A stretch of 6,384 nucleotides of DNA from CAYRML01 sp964425485 (GCA_964425485.1 CAYRML010000074.1:1-6384), one strand, 5' to 3'. Numbered from the stretch's first letter, positions 1 through 6,384 are shown. Notes: a model not told the origin generated them from the sequence alone. Made by a program: numbers and translations.

Positions 1-851
1 TTCTTGTACTTCTGGGTATGTTTATAATTCCGCAATTATGGCAAAGTGTTGTCAATGTTATTACCAACTTATCGACCTATTCGGATGCTATTTATAAAAC
101 CATAGATGGTTGGATCAATACTATCAGCCCAAGCAGCGAATTTAACAGCATAATTACGCAAAACTGGGATGATATCATAACACAGACAGAAAATATGATA
201 CCAAAATTAATTGATAATGGCTATCAGTTTGTATTGGATGTAGGCAACAGCATTATTAATATCTTCTTGGGCCTAATCATCGCCATTTACTTTCTTTTAT
301 CCAAAGAGAAAATCGCAAAGATATTCAAAAAACTGATTTATTCCATCTTCCCCCAACCTGTAGCCAGTAAAGCAGCCCGTACTTTATCGGAGAGCAGTAA
401 GACTTTTTCTCGTTTTTTGCGGGGACAGATTATAGAAGCCTGTATTCTGGGGGGACTATGCTTCGCTTCCATGCAAGTAATGGGCTTGCCTTATGCTCTG
501 CTCATCAGTACCATTGTGGGTGTAACTGCTTTGATCCCTATTTTGGGCGCTTTTTTAGGGGCCATTCCCGGTGCTTTGCTGCTTTTGATTGATGACCCTA
601 TTAATGCTTTGTGGTTTGTCATTATGATTATCATCCTGCAGCAGATAGAGGGCAATTTGATTTATCCTAAAGTTGTGGGCAATGCCATCGGCCTCTCCGG
701 CATTTGGGTTTTCCTGGCGGTTATTGTGGGGGGCAGCTTATTTGGCATTATTGGTATTTTTGTTGTTGTACCTGCGGTTGCGGTCATATCCGCTATCTTG
801 CGGGCCTGGACCAATAAGCGGCTCAAGGAGCGCAATATCAAGATAGAATGA
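1..851 (+). CDS. AI-2E family (PerM-like) membrane transporter, C-terminal part
   Basis: Multi-spanning inner-membrane protein of the AI-2E/PerM permease family. Members are linked to autoinducer-2 export, ion/proton antiport or envelope functions, so the substrate cannot be given here. The frame is open to the left edge, so the 5' end is missing; the first ATG at 18 is probably internal. About 282 residues remain, against roughly 350-400 for the family. Counting from that ATG: a soluble, mostly helical loop at about 20-65, a membrane segment at about 71-94, a polar stretch at 95-135, then hydrophobic segments at about 138-156, 158-191, 198-207 and 229-265. Family signatures seen are FLRGQ (133-137), the IPILGAFLGAIPG region (173-185), QQIEGNLIYPKVVG (208-221) and the GG-LFGIIGI-P pattern (238-252). 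It ends in a short basic tail (NKRLKERN). A strong terminator follows one base after the stop. The family call is confident; the transported molecule is unknown. Confidence 0.9.
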   Translation, partial: LVLLGMFIIPQLWQSVVNVITNLSTYSDAIYKTIDGWINTISPSSEFNSIITQNWDDIITQTENMIPKLIDNGYQFVLDVGNSIINIFLGLIIAIYFLLSKEKIAKIFKKLIYSIFPQPVASKAARTLSESSKTFSRFLRGQIIEACILGGLCFASMQVMGLPYALLISTIVGVTALIPILGAFLGAIPGALLLLIDDPINALWFVIMIIILQQIEGNLIYPKVVGNAIGLSGIWVFLAVIVGGSLFGIIGIFVVVPAVAVISAILRAWTNKRLKERNIKIE

Positions 852-852
852 G

Positions 853-885
853 AAAAACTGCCATCGAATCACGATGGCAGTTTTT
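853..885 (+). terminator. Rho-independent terminator after the permease gene
   Basis: A perfect inverted repeat: arm 853-866 (AAAAACTGCCATCG), loop 867-871 (AATCA), arm 872-885 ending in TTTTT. The GC-rich 9-bp core followed by a T run is a standard intrinsic terminator. The A run on the left means it could also work on the other strand. It begins just after the stop codon at 849-851 and separates the permease from the lipoprotein gene. Confidence 0.92.
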
Positions 886-914
886 ATATAATAATGTGGT
901 AAAGCCATTAATTT

Positions 915-930
915 TATGATAAAATATACT
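915..930 (+). promoter_or_regulatory. Possible -10 region of the lipoprotein gene
   Basis: The AT-rich gap after the terminator contains TATGAT (915-920) and TATACT (925-930), both close to the sigma-A -10 consensus and 25-40 bases before the start codon. No good TTGACA-like -35 box lies at 16-18 bp from either. A promoter is expected here because the preceding gene is terminated, but which hexamer is used is a guess. Confidence 0.3.
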
Positions 931-944
931 AAATTATTGATTAC

Positions 945-950
945 AGGAGG
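945..950 (+). promoter_or_regulatory. Ribosome binding site that decides the lipoprotein start
   Basis: AGGAGG is a full Shine-Dalgarno match. It directly abuts the ATG at 951 (zero spacing) but lies 6 bases before the in-frame ATG at 957. Normal spacing therefore favours 957, giving MKKF as the N-terminus, a standard start for a signal peptide. Confidence 0.85.
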
Positions 951-956
951 ATGCTA

Positions 957-1832
957 ATGAAAAAGTTTGTCAGCATAGCTTTGGTGATTTTGCTTGCTTT
1001 TACTCTCTTTGCTTGTTCCGATAATAATGGCAGTGATAATAGCAGCGAAGGTAATAACGGTTCTGCTATTGATGCCTTAAATACAGGGAAAATTACAGTT
1101 GATACCACCGGCATGACAGCCAAGGAGGTTTCCATTGTGGCTCATGTTTATTTTGATATGTATGCCACCAGAGAAGCTTTTTTCGGAGCTGGTGAATCTG
1201 ATATCGGCAAATTATCTCAGGCAATGGTAGAATATCTGAATACGCAAAAGGTGGAAAATGCCATCTTGGCCGGTTATATTCAGGATTTTAAGAATGTCTA
1301 TGCGGAAATCATTAAATATGCCAAAGAGCCGGAAAATAAGGATTTAAAAACAAGTGTAGAAAAGGCTATGCTTAAGGCTACTAATAATGTAACTCCTATC
1401 CGAGGCATCTGTGATAAATTCGATGTTCAATATGTTTATTTTTACAGAGAAGAGATAGACAAAGAAAATATACATTTTACTTTTAGTGATATAAAACGAT
1501 CTGTAATTAAAGATGATGCTGGGGATCCTTCTGACGAAGTATTACTCTCTTTGAAGGTGTCTGCCCAAAATAGAGCCTCCATACCTGTATATGGTACTGA
1601 TTTGATCTATTTTGATCTTTATGATTTAGCTGGAAACCGTTATGCTTTGACAGAAGATCATATCAGAGCACGCACTATGCTTGATGGCATTATCGGTACT
1701 GGACGTAAAGCCAAAGCTACGATTGCCTTTACTATCCCTGAGGATTTGCAGCTTTATATTTTGGTGCAAGATACCTCCACCTGGTCAACAAAAGGTGGAT
1801 ATATCCGCTTGGCCAGCTATTCAATGTTTTAG
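957..1832 (+). CDS. Secreted lipoprotein of unknown function
   Basis: A 291-residue predicted lipoprotein. The N-terminus has two lysines (2-3), a hydrophobic core (4-18) and a lipobox ending in L-F-A-C, so Cys20 should be lipidated by Lgt and cleaved by signal peptidase II, leaving the protein on the outer face of the membrane. A low-complexity Asn/Ser/Gly/Asp linker follows (about 21-38). Residues about 45-150 look mostly helical and charged. Residues about 160-290 look beta-rich, with a pattern (hydrophobic strand, DLAGNRYAL, a GTGRKAKATIAFTIPED turn-strand, final strand) resembling Ig-like domains of the DUF4352 type; that likeness is an impression, not a search result. No catalytic motif was recognised. 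The ATG at 957 was chosen over 951 for Shine-Dalgarno spacing. The gene has its own leader and is followed by a hairpin, so it is probably monocistronic. Role unknown; it could be a binding or envelope-stress lipoprotein. Confidence 0.85.
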   Translation: MKKFVSIALVILLAFTLFACSDNNGSDNSSEGNNGSAIDALNTGKITVDTTGMTAKEVSIVAHVYFDMYATREAFFGAGESDIGKLSQAMVEYLNTQKVENAILAGYIQDFKNVYAEIIKYAKEPENKDLKTSVEKAMLKATNNVTPIRGICDKFDVQYVYFYREEIDKENIHFTFSDIKRSVIKDDAGDPSDEVLLSLKVSAQNRASIPVYGTDLIYFDLYDLAGNRYALTEDHIRARTMLDGIIGTGRKAKATIAFTIPEDLQLYILVQDTSTWSTKGGYIRLASYSMF

Positions 1833-1845
1833 ATATAGTAAGCAT

Positions 1846-1873
1846 AAAGACAGATACATATGTATCTGTCTTT
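1846..1873 (+). terminator. Perfect 28-bp palindrome: terminator of the lipoprotein gene, or operator of the SDR gene
   Basis: Both arms of 14 bases match perfectly about the centre between 1859 and 1860 (half site AAAGACAGATACAT). It lies 13 bases after the lipoprotein stop and 31 bases before the SDR start. As RNA it forms a hairpin ending in TTT with a loose T-rich tail (CATTTAT), so terminator function is plausible though the stem is AT-rich and the tail weak. Because the dyad has no unpaired spacer, it could equally be a binding site for a dimeric repressor controlling the SDR gene. Confidence 0.55.
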
Positions 1874-1889
1874 CATTTATAAATTAAAT

Positions 1890-1897
1890 GGGGGGGG
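1890..1897 (+). promoter_or_regulatory. Eight-G tract serving as ribosome binding site of the SDR gene
   Basis: A run of eight G residues ends 7 bases before the ATG at 1905, in the position where a Shine-Dalgarno sequence belongs. There is no other purine-rich site. It pairs with the CCUCC anti-Shine-Dalgarno through G-C and one G-U pair. A homopolymer here is unusual and could vary in length. Confidence 0.6.
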
Positions 1898-1904
1898 CTG
1901 ATCG

Positions 1905-2678
1905 ATGTTTTCCATAAAAGATAAAGTATGTGTTGTGACTGGCTGTTCTCAGGGTATTGGCCTGGGCATAGTTGAATTATTCGTAAAAGAAGGGGCTAAA
2001 GTCGTGATGGGCACACATATGCCGGAAGCGAAGGCAATTGCCGATAGATTAGGCTGCTATTTTGTGCAAACAGATGTTAGTCAAGAAGATCAGGTAGCCA
2101 ACCTGATGCAAAAGACCTATGAAAAATATGGCCCACTGGACGTTATCATCAATAATGCCGGTATTTTGGTGCCGGAGCAGACTTTTGCCGAGATGGACTA
2201 TCAGTATTTTCGACAGACCTTTGCTGTTAATGTGGATGGCTGCATGTATGGCCTGAAATATGGCCCAAAATATATGAAAGATGGAGGCAGCATTATCAAT
2301 ACTGCCTCCGTAGGCGGACAATTTCCTTTTTTTGCGGGTTATGGGGCCTATTGCGCCACCAAAGCTGCTATTATCAGCATGACAAAAACTGCCGCTATTG
2401 AACTTGCTTCTCGTAATATCAGGGTCAATTGCGTTTTACCGGGCACCATCGATACGCCCATGGCTCATGCGGAGGGCTGCGAAGCAGAGCTGGGGCTTAA
2501 TTCTTTGATCCATCCCTTAGGGCGCATGGGCAAAGTGGAAGAGATAGCTCCGCTTTATTATTTTTTGGCTTGCAGTGATTGTAGCTTTATGACAGGTTCT
2601 ATCATTGCCTGTGACGGAGGTTTTTTGGCCGGCCCCAATAATGATGCTTTGGCCAAAATTATTCCACATATAGAATAG
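1905..2678 (+). CDS. Short-chain dehydrogenase/reductase (SDR) family oxidoreductase
   Basis: A 257-residue classical SDR, the usual length (about 250) for this cytoplasmic NAD(P)-dependent family, which reduces or oxidises carbonyl/alcohol groups. A single Rossmann domain carries TGxxxGIG as TGCSQGIG (12-19), Asp57 in the TDV motif that contacts adenine, NNAG (83-86), and the catalytic set Asn109, Ser135, Tyr149 and Lys153 (Y-C-A-T-K). The PG motif after beta-6 is LPGTIDTPM (178-186), and the C-terminal CDGGF matches the usual DGG motif. The residues after beta-2 (MGTHMP, 35-40) lack the acidic residue of NAD-specific enzymes and offer no clear arginine for NADP, so the cofactor is undecided. 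It has many cysteines (9, 14, 51, 113, 150, 176 and others), fitting an anaerobe. The substrate is unknown: sugar alcohol, steroid, 3-oxoacyl and other oxidoreductases share all these motifs. It appears to be a single-gene unit convergent with the amidase operon. Confidence 0.93.
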   Translation: MFSIKDKVCVVTGCSQGIGLGIVELFVKEGAKVVMGTHMPEAKAIADRLGCYFVQTDVSQEDQVANLMQKTYEKYGPLDVIINNAGILVPEQTFAEMDYQYFRQTFAVNVDGCMYGLKYGPKYMKDGGSIINTASVGGQFPFFAGYGAYCATKAAIISMTKTAAIELASRNIRVNCVLPGTIDTPMAHAEGCEAELGLNSLIHPLGRMGKVEEIAPLYYFLACSDCSFMTGSIIACDGGFLAGPNNDALAKIIPHIE

Positions 2679-2732
2679 GAGAAATAAAAAAGAGGCTGTT
2701 GCTATAGCAACAGCCTCTTTTTTATTTCTCCT
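2677..2732. terminator. Shared bidirectional terminator, perfect 56-bp palindrome
   Basis: All 28 base pairs match about the centre between 2704 and 2705. The core stem GAGGCTGTTGC (2692-2702) with loop TATA and its partner (2707-2717) is flanked by A6 on the left and T6 on the right, so it is an intrinsic terminator on both strands. It serves the SDR gene (+) and the amidase operon (-), whose stop codons are only 43 bases apart. The palindrome includes two bases of the SDR stop (TAG, 2676-2678) and the amidase stop (2722-2724 on the - strand) plus its last codons. Confidence 0.95.
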
Positions 2733-3918
2733 TTATAAATCCTTGCCATAATTTTTTTATCTCCTGCCAACTTTCGGCCGATCCGCGCTCGCCTTGGAAT
2801 TTAGCGCCTGCAAAATGATGGGCGGGCGGTGTATAGGTGCCTCTTTCGATCAATGTTGCGATACTGGCGCGATATATTTTATCAACCTCCTCATGGCAGA
2901 GAGGTTCCTCTTTCAGCCACAAATTGCTGGGGTAGAGGGGTTTTTCATACATCTTTTTAAATAGCTCCGTACGCAGATCTTTGAGCCAATTGCTGTTTAA
3001 ATTCATGACCCTAAATTGGCGCAGCGCCTCGATATCAAAGATGGCGGCGACTAAGGAATTTACATTATTAGCCTGGTAGGACATGATTTCCCCCCGATAA
3101 TCCACTATATGTGAATTGCCGCCGCCTACATTAAAAGGGAATTCCATTTGCGGATTAACATATACCGGACCTACATTGGGGCAGAGCATATAGAGGGTAT
3201 TAAATTCCGCATGCCCCTGATTTTGGATCATCCAGCTGCCGCCACGCCCGGCGCCGGAGCCGGTCATGGGCATAGCCTCGCTGGGCCTATAGACAACTTC
3301 AGCTCCGTTAAAGGCCAAAGCCCGCACAGCTTCCGGATATTCGCCATCGCTGCAACAAATGGTGCCGATATTGCCGATCTCGTCAGAGCGATAGACGGGA
3401 TAGAAGGCTTCTATGCCGTCGCCGAACAATTCCACCCAGCGGTCATAGACATCATGTGGAGTGCAGGATCTTTCTCGGCACCAGACATGATTTTTGGCCG
3501 CCTTATGTACAATATTGCCGTCAGGACCGATGATAAAAAGGGTATTGAAAAAACGATCATCAATGACCTCCGGCCAGCGAGCCTTGCACTGTACTATTAT
3601 ATGGACCTGATAAAGTCGGGCCAGCTTACCCAGGCGCTCAGTTTCCGGGCCAGGGATATCGATGAACATTTCTCTGGCCGCCAGAGTATGTGGCAGATCG
3701 AAAACTTCATCGGTAAATCCGGTCAGTGCGCCTTCTGCCAAGGCCACAAGCTTGACGGGCATATTGATATTTGTGGTCTCGATAGCTCCCACGATACAGT
3801 TTTCAATATTATCCAGATTGCGGACAATATCGGAGCGCTTGCTGACATTATAGACTACCGTGGATAGACCCAAAGCCATATATGGAGCGATAGGTTTGCC
3901 AGATTGGATTTCTGTCAT
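2722..3918 (-). CDS. Nitrilase-superfamily carbon-nitrogen hydrolase, AmiE/AmiF-like amidase
   Basis: A 398-residue cytoplasmic protein of the nitrilase superfamily, which hydrolyses non-peptide C-N bonds through a Glu-Lys-Cys triad. The triad is visible: Glu62 (LALAEGAL), Lys142 (HKAAKNHVW) and Cys189 (CSDGEYPE). From memory, the K-x5-W spacing and the CxDGxYPE motif match the aliphatic amidase/formamidase branch (AmiE has CDDGNYPE), so an amide that releases ammonia is the likeliest substrate; which one is unknown. It is about 50 residues longer than AmiE, with extra sequence between Lys142 and Cys189 (RSCTPHDVYDRW and following) and a C-terminal extension. Cys188 sits next to the catalytic cysteine. 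The start is an ATG with GGAGG (3928-3932) 9 bases upstream. It is the last gene of the - strand operon, 19 bp after the DUF362 gene. Its final residues KEK and stop lie inside the terminator palindrome. An N-carbamoyl amidohydrolase or a nitrilase proper are less likely alternatives. Confidence 0.88.
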   Translation of the reverse strand: MTEIQSGKPIAPYMALGLSTVVYNVSKRSDIVRNLDNIENCIVGAIETTNINMPVKLVALAEGALTGFTDEVFDLPHTLAAREMFIDIPGPETERLGKLARLYQVHIIVQCKARWPEVIDDRFFNTLFIIGPDGNIVHKAAKNHVWCRERSCTPHDVYDRWVELFGDGIEAFYPVYRSDEIGNIGTICCSDGEYPEAVRALAFNGAEVVYRPSEAMPMTGSGAGRGGSWMIQNQGHAEFNTLYMLCPNVGPVYVNPQMEFPFNVGGGNSHIVDYRGEIMSYQANNVNSLVAAIFDIEALRQFRVMNLNSNWLKDLRTELFKKMYEKPLYPSNLWLKEEPLCHEEVDKIYRASIATLIERGTYTPPAHHFAGAKFQGERGSAESWQEIKKLWQGFIKEK

Positions 3919-3937
3919 CTTTATCTACCTCCGTTTA

Positions 3938-5065
3938 TTATTTTCTGGAAAAAGATTTTTTTATTTTGACCGCGCCATGAGGGCAAAGTTCTTGGCAGCA
4001 AAAACAGCGGATACATTTGCTATAATCATAGACAGGGGTGGGGGAGCAAGGCGGTTGGTATAAAGCCTTAGGGCTAACGGGACAGACTTTCACGCAAAGG
4101 CCGCAGTTGACACAGACGTCTTTATCTATATAGGGCTTTCGCATAAAGACTTTGCCAACGGAATTGAAAAGAACGGCCCAAAAAGGCGGCCTTAGAGATT
4201 GACGGCTGACCTTGAAATCTTTATCTATATAATCATCAGGGTTTTCGCCTAAAATCTCTATATTTTCTTTTTGCCAATGCCCCAGCCCCAGCTGATGCCC
4301 CCAGACATTAGTCAGCACATATTGCGGATTAAGATCGATCAGGCGACAGGCGGTGGCGTCAACCGCCACAGGATCGGCTGACATCAATAAAAGCGACATT
4401 TTTTTGCCGGTGCCATTGCCGGGCCCGTTGCCCTCCATGGCCATGATGGCATCCATGATATAAAGTTTTGGCCGATATAAAAGATTAAGTTCCACCATCA
4501 TTTTGCAGAAATTGCCGACATCAGGTATGCGGGCATGATAAGAGGCCTTGAGTATACCTGGCATATAGCCGAACTGGTTTTTGACAGCGCCGGTCATCCT
4601 GGTCAGACCATGCGTTTTCAAGCGGCTGAGACTGATAATATTATCGGCCTCGGTTACACCTTTGGCAATAAAGAATCGTTTATTCTTAAAATCAGGCGGG
4701 CAATCGATATTTATTCCATTTAAAAAATCAGCCGGCGCCACCCCCAGTTTTTTAGCGACTTGGCCGATGCCGCAACGGTCGGCTACATAGATCATAGGCT
4801 GGGTGGCCGGCGCATCGCCGTATTTTATATTGCAAGTATAGGGAAATAAGGATTCGGCTACCACCTGGAAAAGATCAGGGCTGGTAGTAGTATATTTGGA
4901 TGAGATATCGGCCGATAAGAGATTGGGCTTTAGCAATATCTTTTCATCTTTTATCACATACTTTTCTATGCCGCCCAAAAGTTCAAATCCCTTTTGCAAG
5001 GCGGCAGCTAATTCCTCATGATTATAGGAGGTGCATTTTATGAGAGCCAGGCGGGATTTTTCCAT
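3938..5065 (-). CDS. DUF362 protein with C-terminal 2x[4Fe-4S] ferredoxin domain
   Basis: A 375-residue cytoplasmic iron-sulfur protein. The DUF362 domain (about 5-290) shows its usual signatures: LLKPNLL (44-50), YGDAPATQ (82-89), LSRLKTHGLTRMTGAVKNQFG (146-166), MEGNGPGNG (210-218) and ADPVAVDATACRL (230-242). The domain's biochemical role is not established. After a linker come two classic clusters, CxxCxxCxxxCP, at Cys318/321/324/328 and Cys351/354/357/361, so it should bind two [4Fe-4S] clusters and pass electrons, and it ends in a short basic tail. Cys340 and Cys356 are extra. The ATG at 5065 is supported by AAGGTG (5073-5078) 7 bases upstream and by an in-frame TAA immediately before it, which rules out a longer protein. 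It is the middle gene of the operon, 21 bp after the protease and 19 bp before the amidase. Electron transfer or oxygen-sensitive chemistry with the amidase is only an inference from position. Confidence 0.92.
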   Translation of the reverse strand: MEKSRLALIKCTSYNHEELAAALQKGFELLGGIEKYVIKDEKILLKPNLLSADISSKYTTTSPDLFQVVAESLFPYTCNIKYGDAPATQPMIYVADRCGIGQVAKKLGVAPADFLNGINIDCPPDFKNKRFFIAKGVTEADNIISLSRLKTHGLTRMTGAVKNQFGYMPGILKASYHARIPDVGNFCKMMVELNLLYRPKLYIMDAIMAMEGNGPGNGTGKKMSLLLMSADPVAVDATACRLIDLNPQYVLTNVWGHQLGLGHWQKENIEILGENPDDYIDKDFKVSRQSLRPPFWAVLFNSVGKVFMRKPYIDKDVCVNCGLCVKVCPVSPKALYQPPCSPTPVYDYSKCIRCFCCQELCPHGAVKIKKSFSRK

Positions 5066-5086
5066 TTACATTCACCTTATTTTTTA

Positions 5087-6384
5087 TTAGTAGATCAGAA
5101 CATAATACATCATATACCAGGCATATGGATACATGTTGTCGGCTTTGCCGGTATCATAGATAATGCGCAGATAATAAGTGCCGCTATCATTTATATTGGT
5201 GTCTATTTCATGTATATTATTTTCATAATCTATGGAACTGATATCGATCAGTTGAAAGGAGCCGGCTCTTCTTTGCCAATAAAGACCGACAACAATATTG
5301 TTAAGATGGATTGGATTGCAGGTGAGGGCCATAATAAACCGGCCCGCCTGATTGGCGGAAAAGCGATATATATCTTCGTCATAGGCATCCGCTAATTCGC
5401 CGCTGACAGTGGTGCCATTAGTGATAAAATTGCTGCTTATAGAATCATCATTAGGCTCTTCTTCCTCATATTTTTTATCCCCCACATCAGGTATATTAGT
5501 CGTGGGATCAGGCGCTGGCTTTTCTTTTTCCGTCACTTGCGACAGCGTCAAATTGCTGGAAAGAGGAATATTTGCTAACTCATAAATGGGAATAGCCACA
5601 TTAAGATTTTGCCCGCCTTCAAAGCCGCCGGTAGCGATGCCGATGACCTCTCCTTGCTCATTCAATAGCGCACCGCCGCTTGATCCGGCAGAAATAGGGG
5701 CGGTAATCTGAATATAGGCTTGCCCGGCCACGATCCGTTTAGGGCTGCTGATTATGCCTTCAGAGATGGAGTTTTGCAGGCCCAAAGGACTGCTGATGGT
5801 GTATATCTGTTGGCCGCTGGAGAGGTTATTACTGTCTCCCTGTGCCAGAGAAGTGGTAATGTCGGCATTTATTTGTAAAATAGCAATATCCTTATCCTTA
5901 TCATAACCCAGCACCTTGCTCACACTGTAGGTTTTGCCATCGGATAATTTGATCTCTGCGCTATAAGCATCTTCTATGACATGATAATTAGTCACGGCCA
6001 ATCCTTTGATATTGATAAAAAAGCCGCTGGCAGAGGCTATGATCTTTTTATCGGCATCATAGACCTGTATATAAAACACCGCATCTGAGCACTTTTCATA
6101 GATTTGTGCGGCCGTCAGTGTTTTTTCTCTGTCGGTTGTGGAGCTGATATCCCCGATCAGCTGCTCAATCCGGTTGTCATTTTGTTGGGCCAGCTGCATA
6201 CGCACAGGGCTGATGACTTCATCTATGATATACAGCTTCTGCAAAAGCGTGATAGAGCTGCTTTTAAGTGTCATAAAAAGTGCTTTGTATGATAAGCCGA
6301 CCAAATCATTACGGCTTAATGCTTGCTTTAAGCCCAAAGAAGAAAAGTATTCTCTTTCATCTGCACTCAGCTGGCTCGTTTCCA
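5087..6384 (-). CDS. Trypsin-like (S1C/HtrA-type) serine protease with C-terminal PPC-like domain, N-terminus missing
   Basis: The frame is open to the right edge, so the N-terminus is cut off; about 432 residues are visible. The TTG at 6335-6337 is an internal Leu codon, since reading continues upstream with ETSQLSADEREYFSS. The protease domain (codons about 6110-5570) has the triad in the right order: His in TNYHVI (codon 5981-5983), Asp in DKDIAIL (5888-5890) and Ser in GSSGG (5678-5680, against the usual GNSGG). SASGFF and the SSPLGLQNSISEGIIS segment match the HtrA/DegP core. No PDZ domain follows. Instead a Pro/Asp linker (KPAPDPTTNIPD) leads to a region starting EEEPNDD and containing YDEDIYRFS and DSGTYYLRI, the pattern of bacterial pre-peptidase C-terminal (PPC) domains, normally found in secreted proteins. 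Any signal or membrane anchor must be beyond the window. It is the first visible gene of the - strand operon. Extracytoplasmic location is inferred. Confidence 0.88.
   Translation of the reverse strand, partial: ETSQLSADEREYFSSLGLKQALSRNDLVGLSYKALFMTLKSSSITLLQKLYIIDEVISPVRMQLAQQNDNRIEQLIGDISSTTDREKTLTAAQIYEKCSDAVFYIQVYDADKKIIASASGFFINIKGLAVTNYHVIEDAYSAEIKLSDGKTYSVSKVLGYDKDKDIAILQINADITTSLAQGDSNNLSSGQQIYTISSPLGLQNSISEGIISSPKRIVAGQAYIQITAPISAGSSGGALLNEQGEVIGIATGGFEGGQNLNVAIPIYELANIPLSSNLTLSQVTEKEKPAPDPTTNIPDVGDKKYEEEEPNDDSISSNFITNGTTVSGELADAYDEDIYRFSANQAGRFIMALTCNPIHLNNIVVGLYWQRRAGSFQLIDISSIDYENNIHEIDTNINDSGTYYLRIIYDTGKADNMYPYAWYMMYYVLIY

Noticed and set aside
18..20. ATG as the true start of the permease
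   Set aside because: The frame is open to base 1, hydrophobic residues (LVLLG) precede it, and the family is about 70-100 residues longer, so the gene is simply cut by the edge.
941..1135. 64-codon - strand frame with hydrophobic residues
   Set aside because: It is the complement of the lipoprotein signal peptide and linker, which explains the hydrophobic look.
1681..1887. 68-codon + strand frame overlapping the lipoprotein 3' end
   Set aside because: It is an out-of-frame shadow running through the hairpin, without its own ribosome binding site.
3148..3867. 239-codon open frame on the + strand inside the amidase gene
   Set aside because: It is antisense to a gene with a complete catalytic triad, has no recognisable domain or ribosome binding site, and its composition is what the complement of a well-coded gene gives.
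4119..4231. 14-base direct repeat TCTTTATCTATATA at 4119-4132 and 4218-4231
   Set aside because: Both copies are within the DUF362 gene and encode the same YIDKD peptide; chance reuse of codons is enough to explain it.
5018..5395. 125-codon + strand frame across the DUF362/protease junction
   Set aside because: It overlaps two well-supported genes on the opposite strand and shows no family features.
6335..6337. TTG as start codon of the serine protease
   Set aside because: The frame stays open for at least 15 codons upstream to the window edge and there is no convincing Shine-Dalgarno before the TTG, so it reads as an internal leucine.

Overview
The window looks like ordinary chromosome from an anaerobic, moderately AT-rich Gram-positive-type bacterium, probably a Firmicute (Clostridia or Negativicutes). 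This is inferred from strong purine-rich Shine-Dalgarno sites, a lipoprotein signal peptide typical of the group, a ferredoxin-type DUF362 protein, cysteine-rich enzymes and tight rho-independent terminators. No rRNA, tRNA, CRISPR array, transposase, integrase or phage gene is visible. A species cannot be named from the sequence.

There are six protein genes in two convergent blocks. The left block (+ strand, 1-2678) holds the C-terminal part of an AI-2E/PerM-family membrane permease cut by the left edge, then a secreted lipoprotein of unknown function, then an SDR-family oxidoreductase. A hairpin follows each of these genes, so they look like three separately terminated units rather than one operon.

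The right block (- strand, 6384 down to 2722) reads as an operon: a trypsin-like (HtrA-type) serine protease with a C-terminal PPC-like domain, cut by the right edge; then a DUF362 protein with a C-terminal two-[4Fe-4S] ferredoxin domain; then a nitrilase-superfamily amidase related to the AmiE/AmiF branch. The gaps are 21 and 19 bp, and each of the two downstream genes has its own ribosome binding site. The operon promoter lies outside the window.

The two blocks meet at a perfect 56-bp palindrome (2677-2732) that acts as a shared bidirectional terminator. It overlaps the stop codons of both genes and encodes the last residues of the amidase. The most noteworthy points are this embedded terminator, the pairing of an iron-sulfur DUF362 protein with an amidase, the protease with a PPC-like domain in place of PDZ, and a perfect 28-bp palindrome plus an eight-G tract just upstream of the SDR gene. 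I did not find convincing evidence of a new defence or mobile system. No non-coding stretch is longer than about 110 bases.
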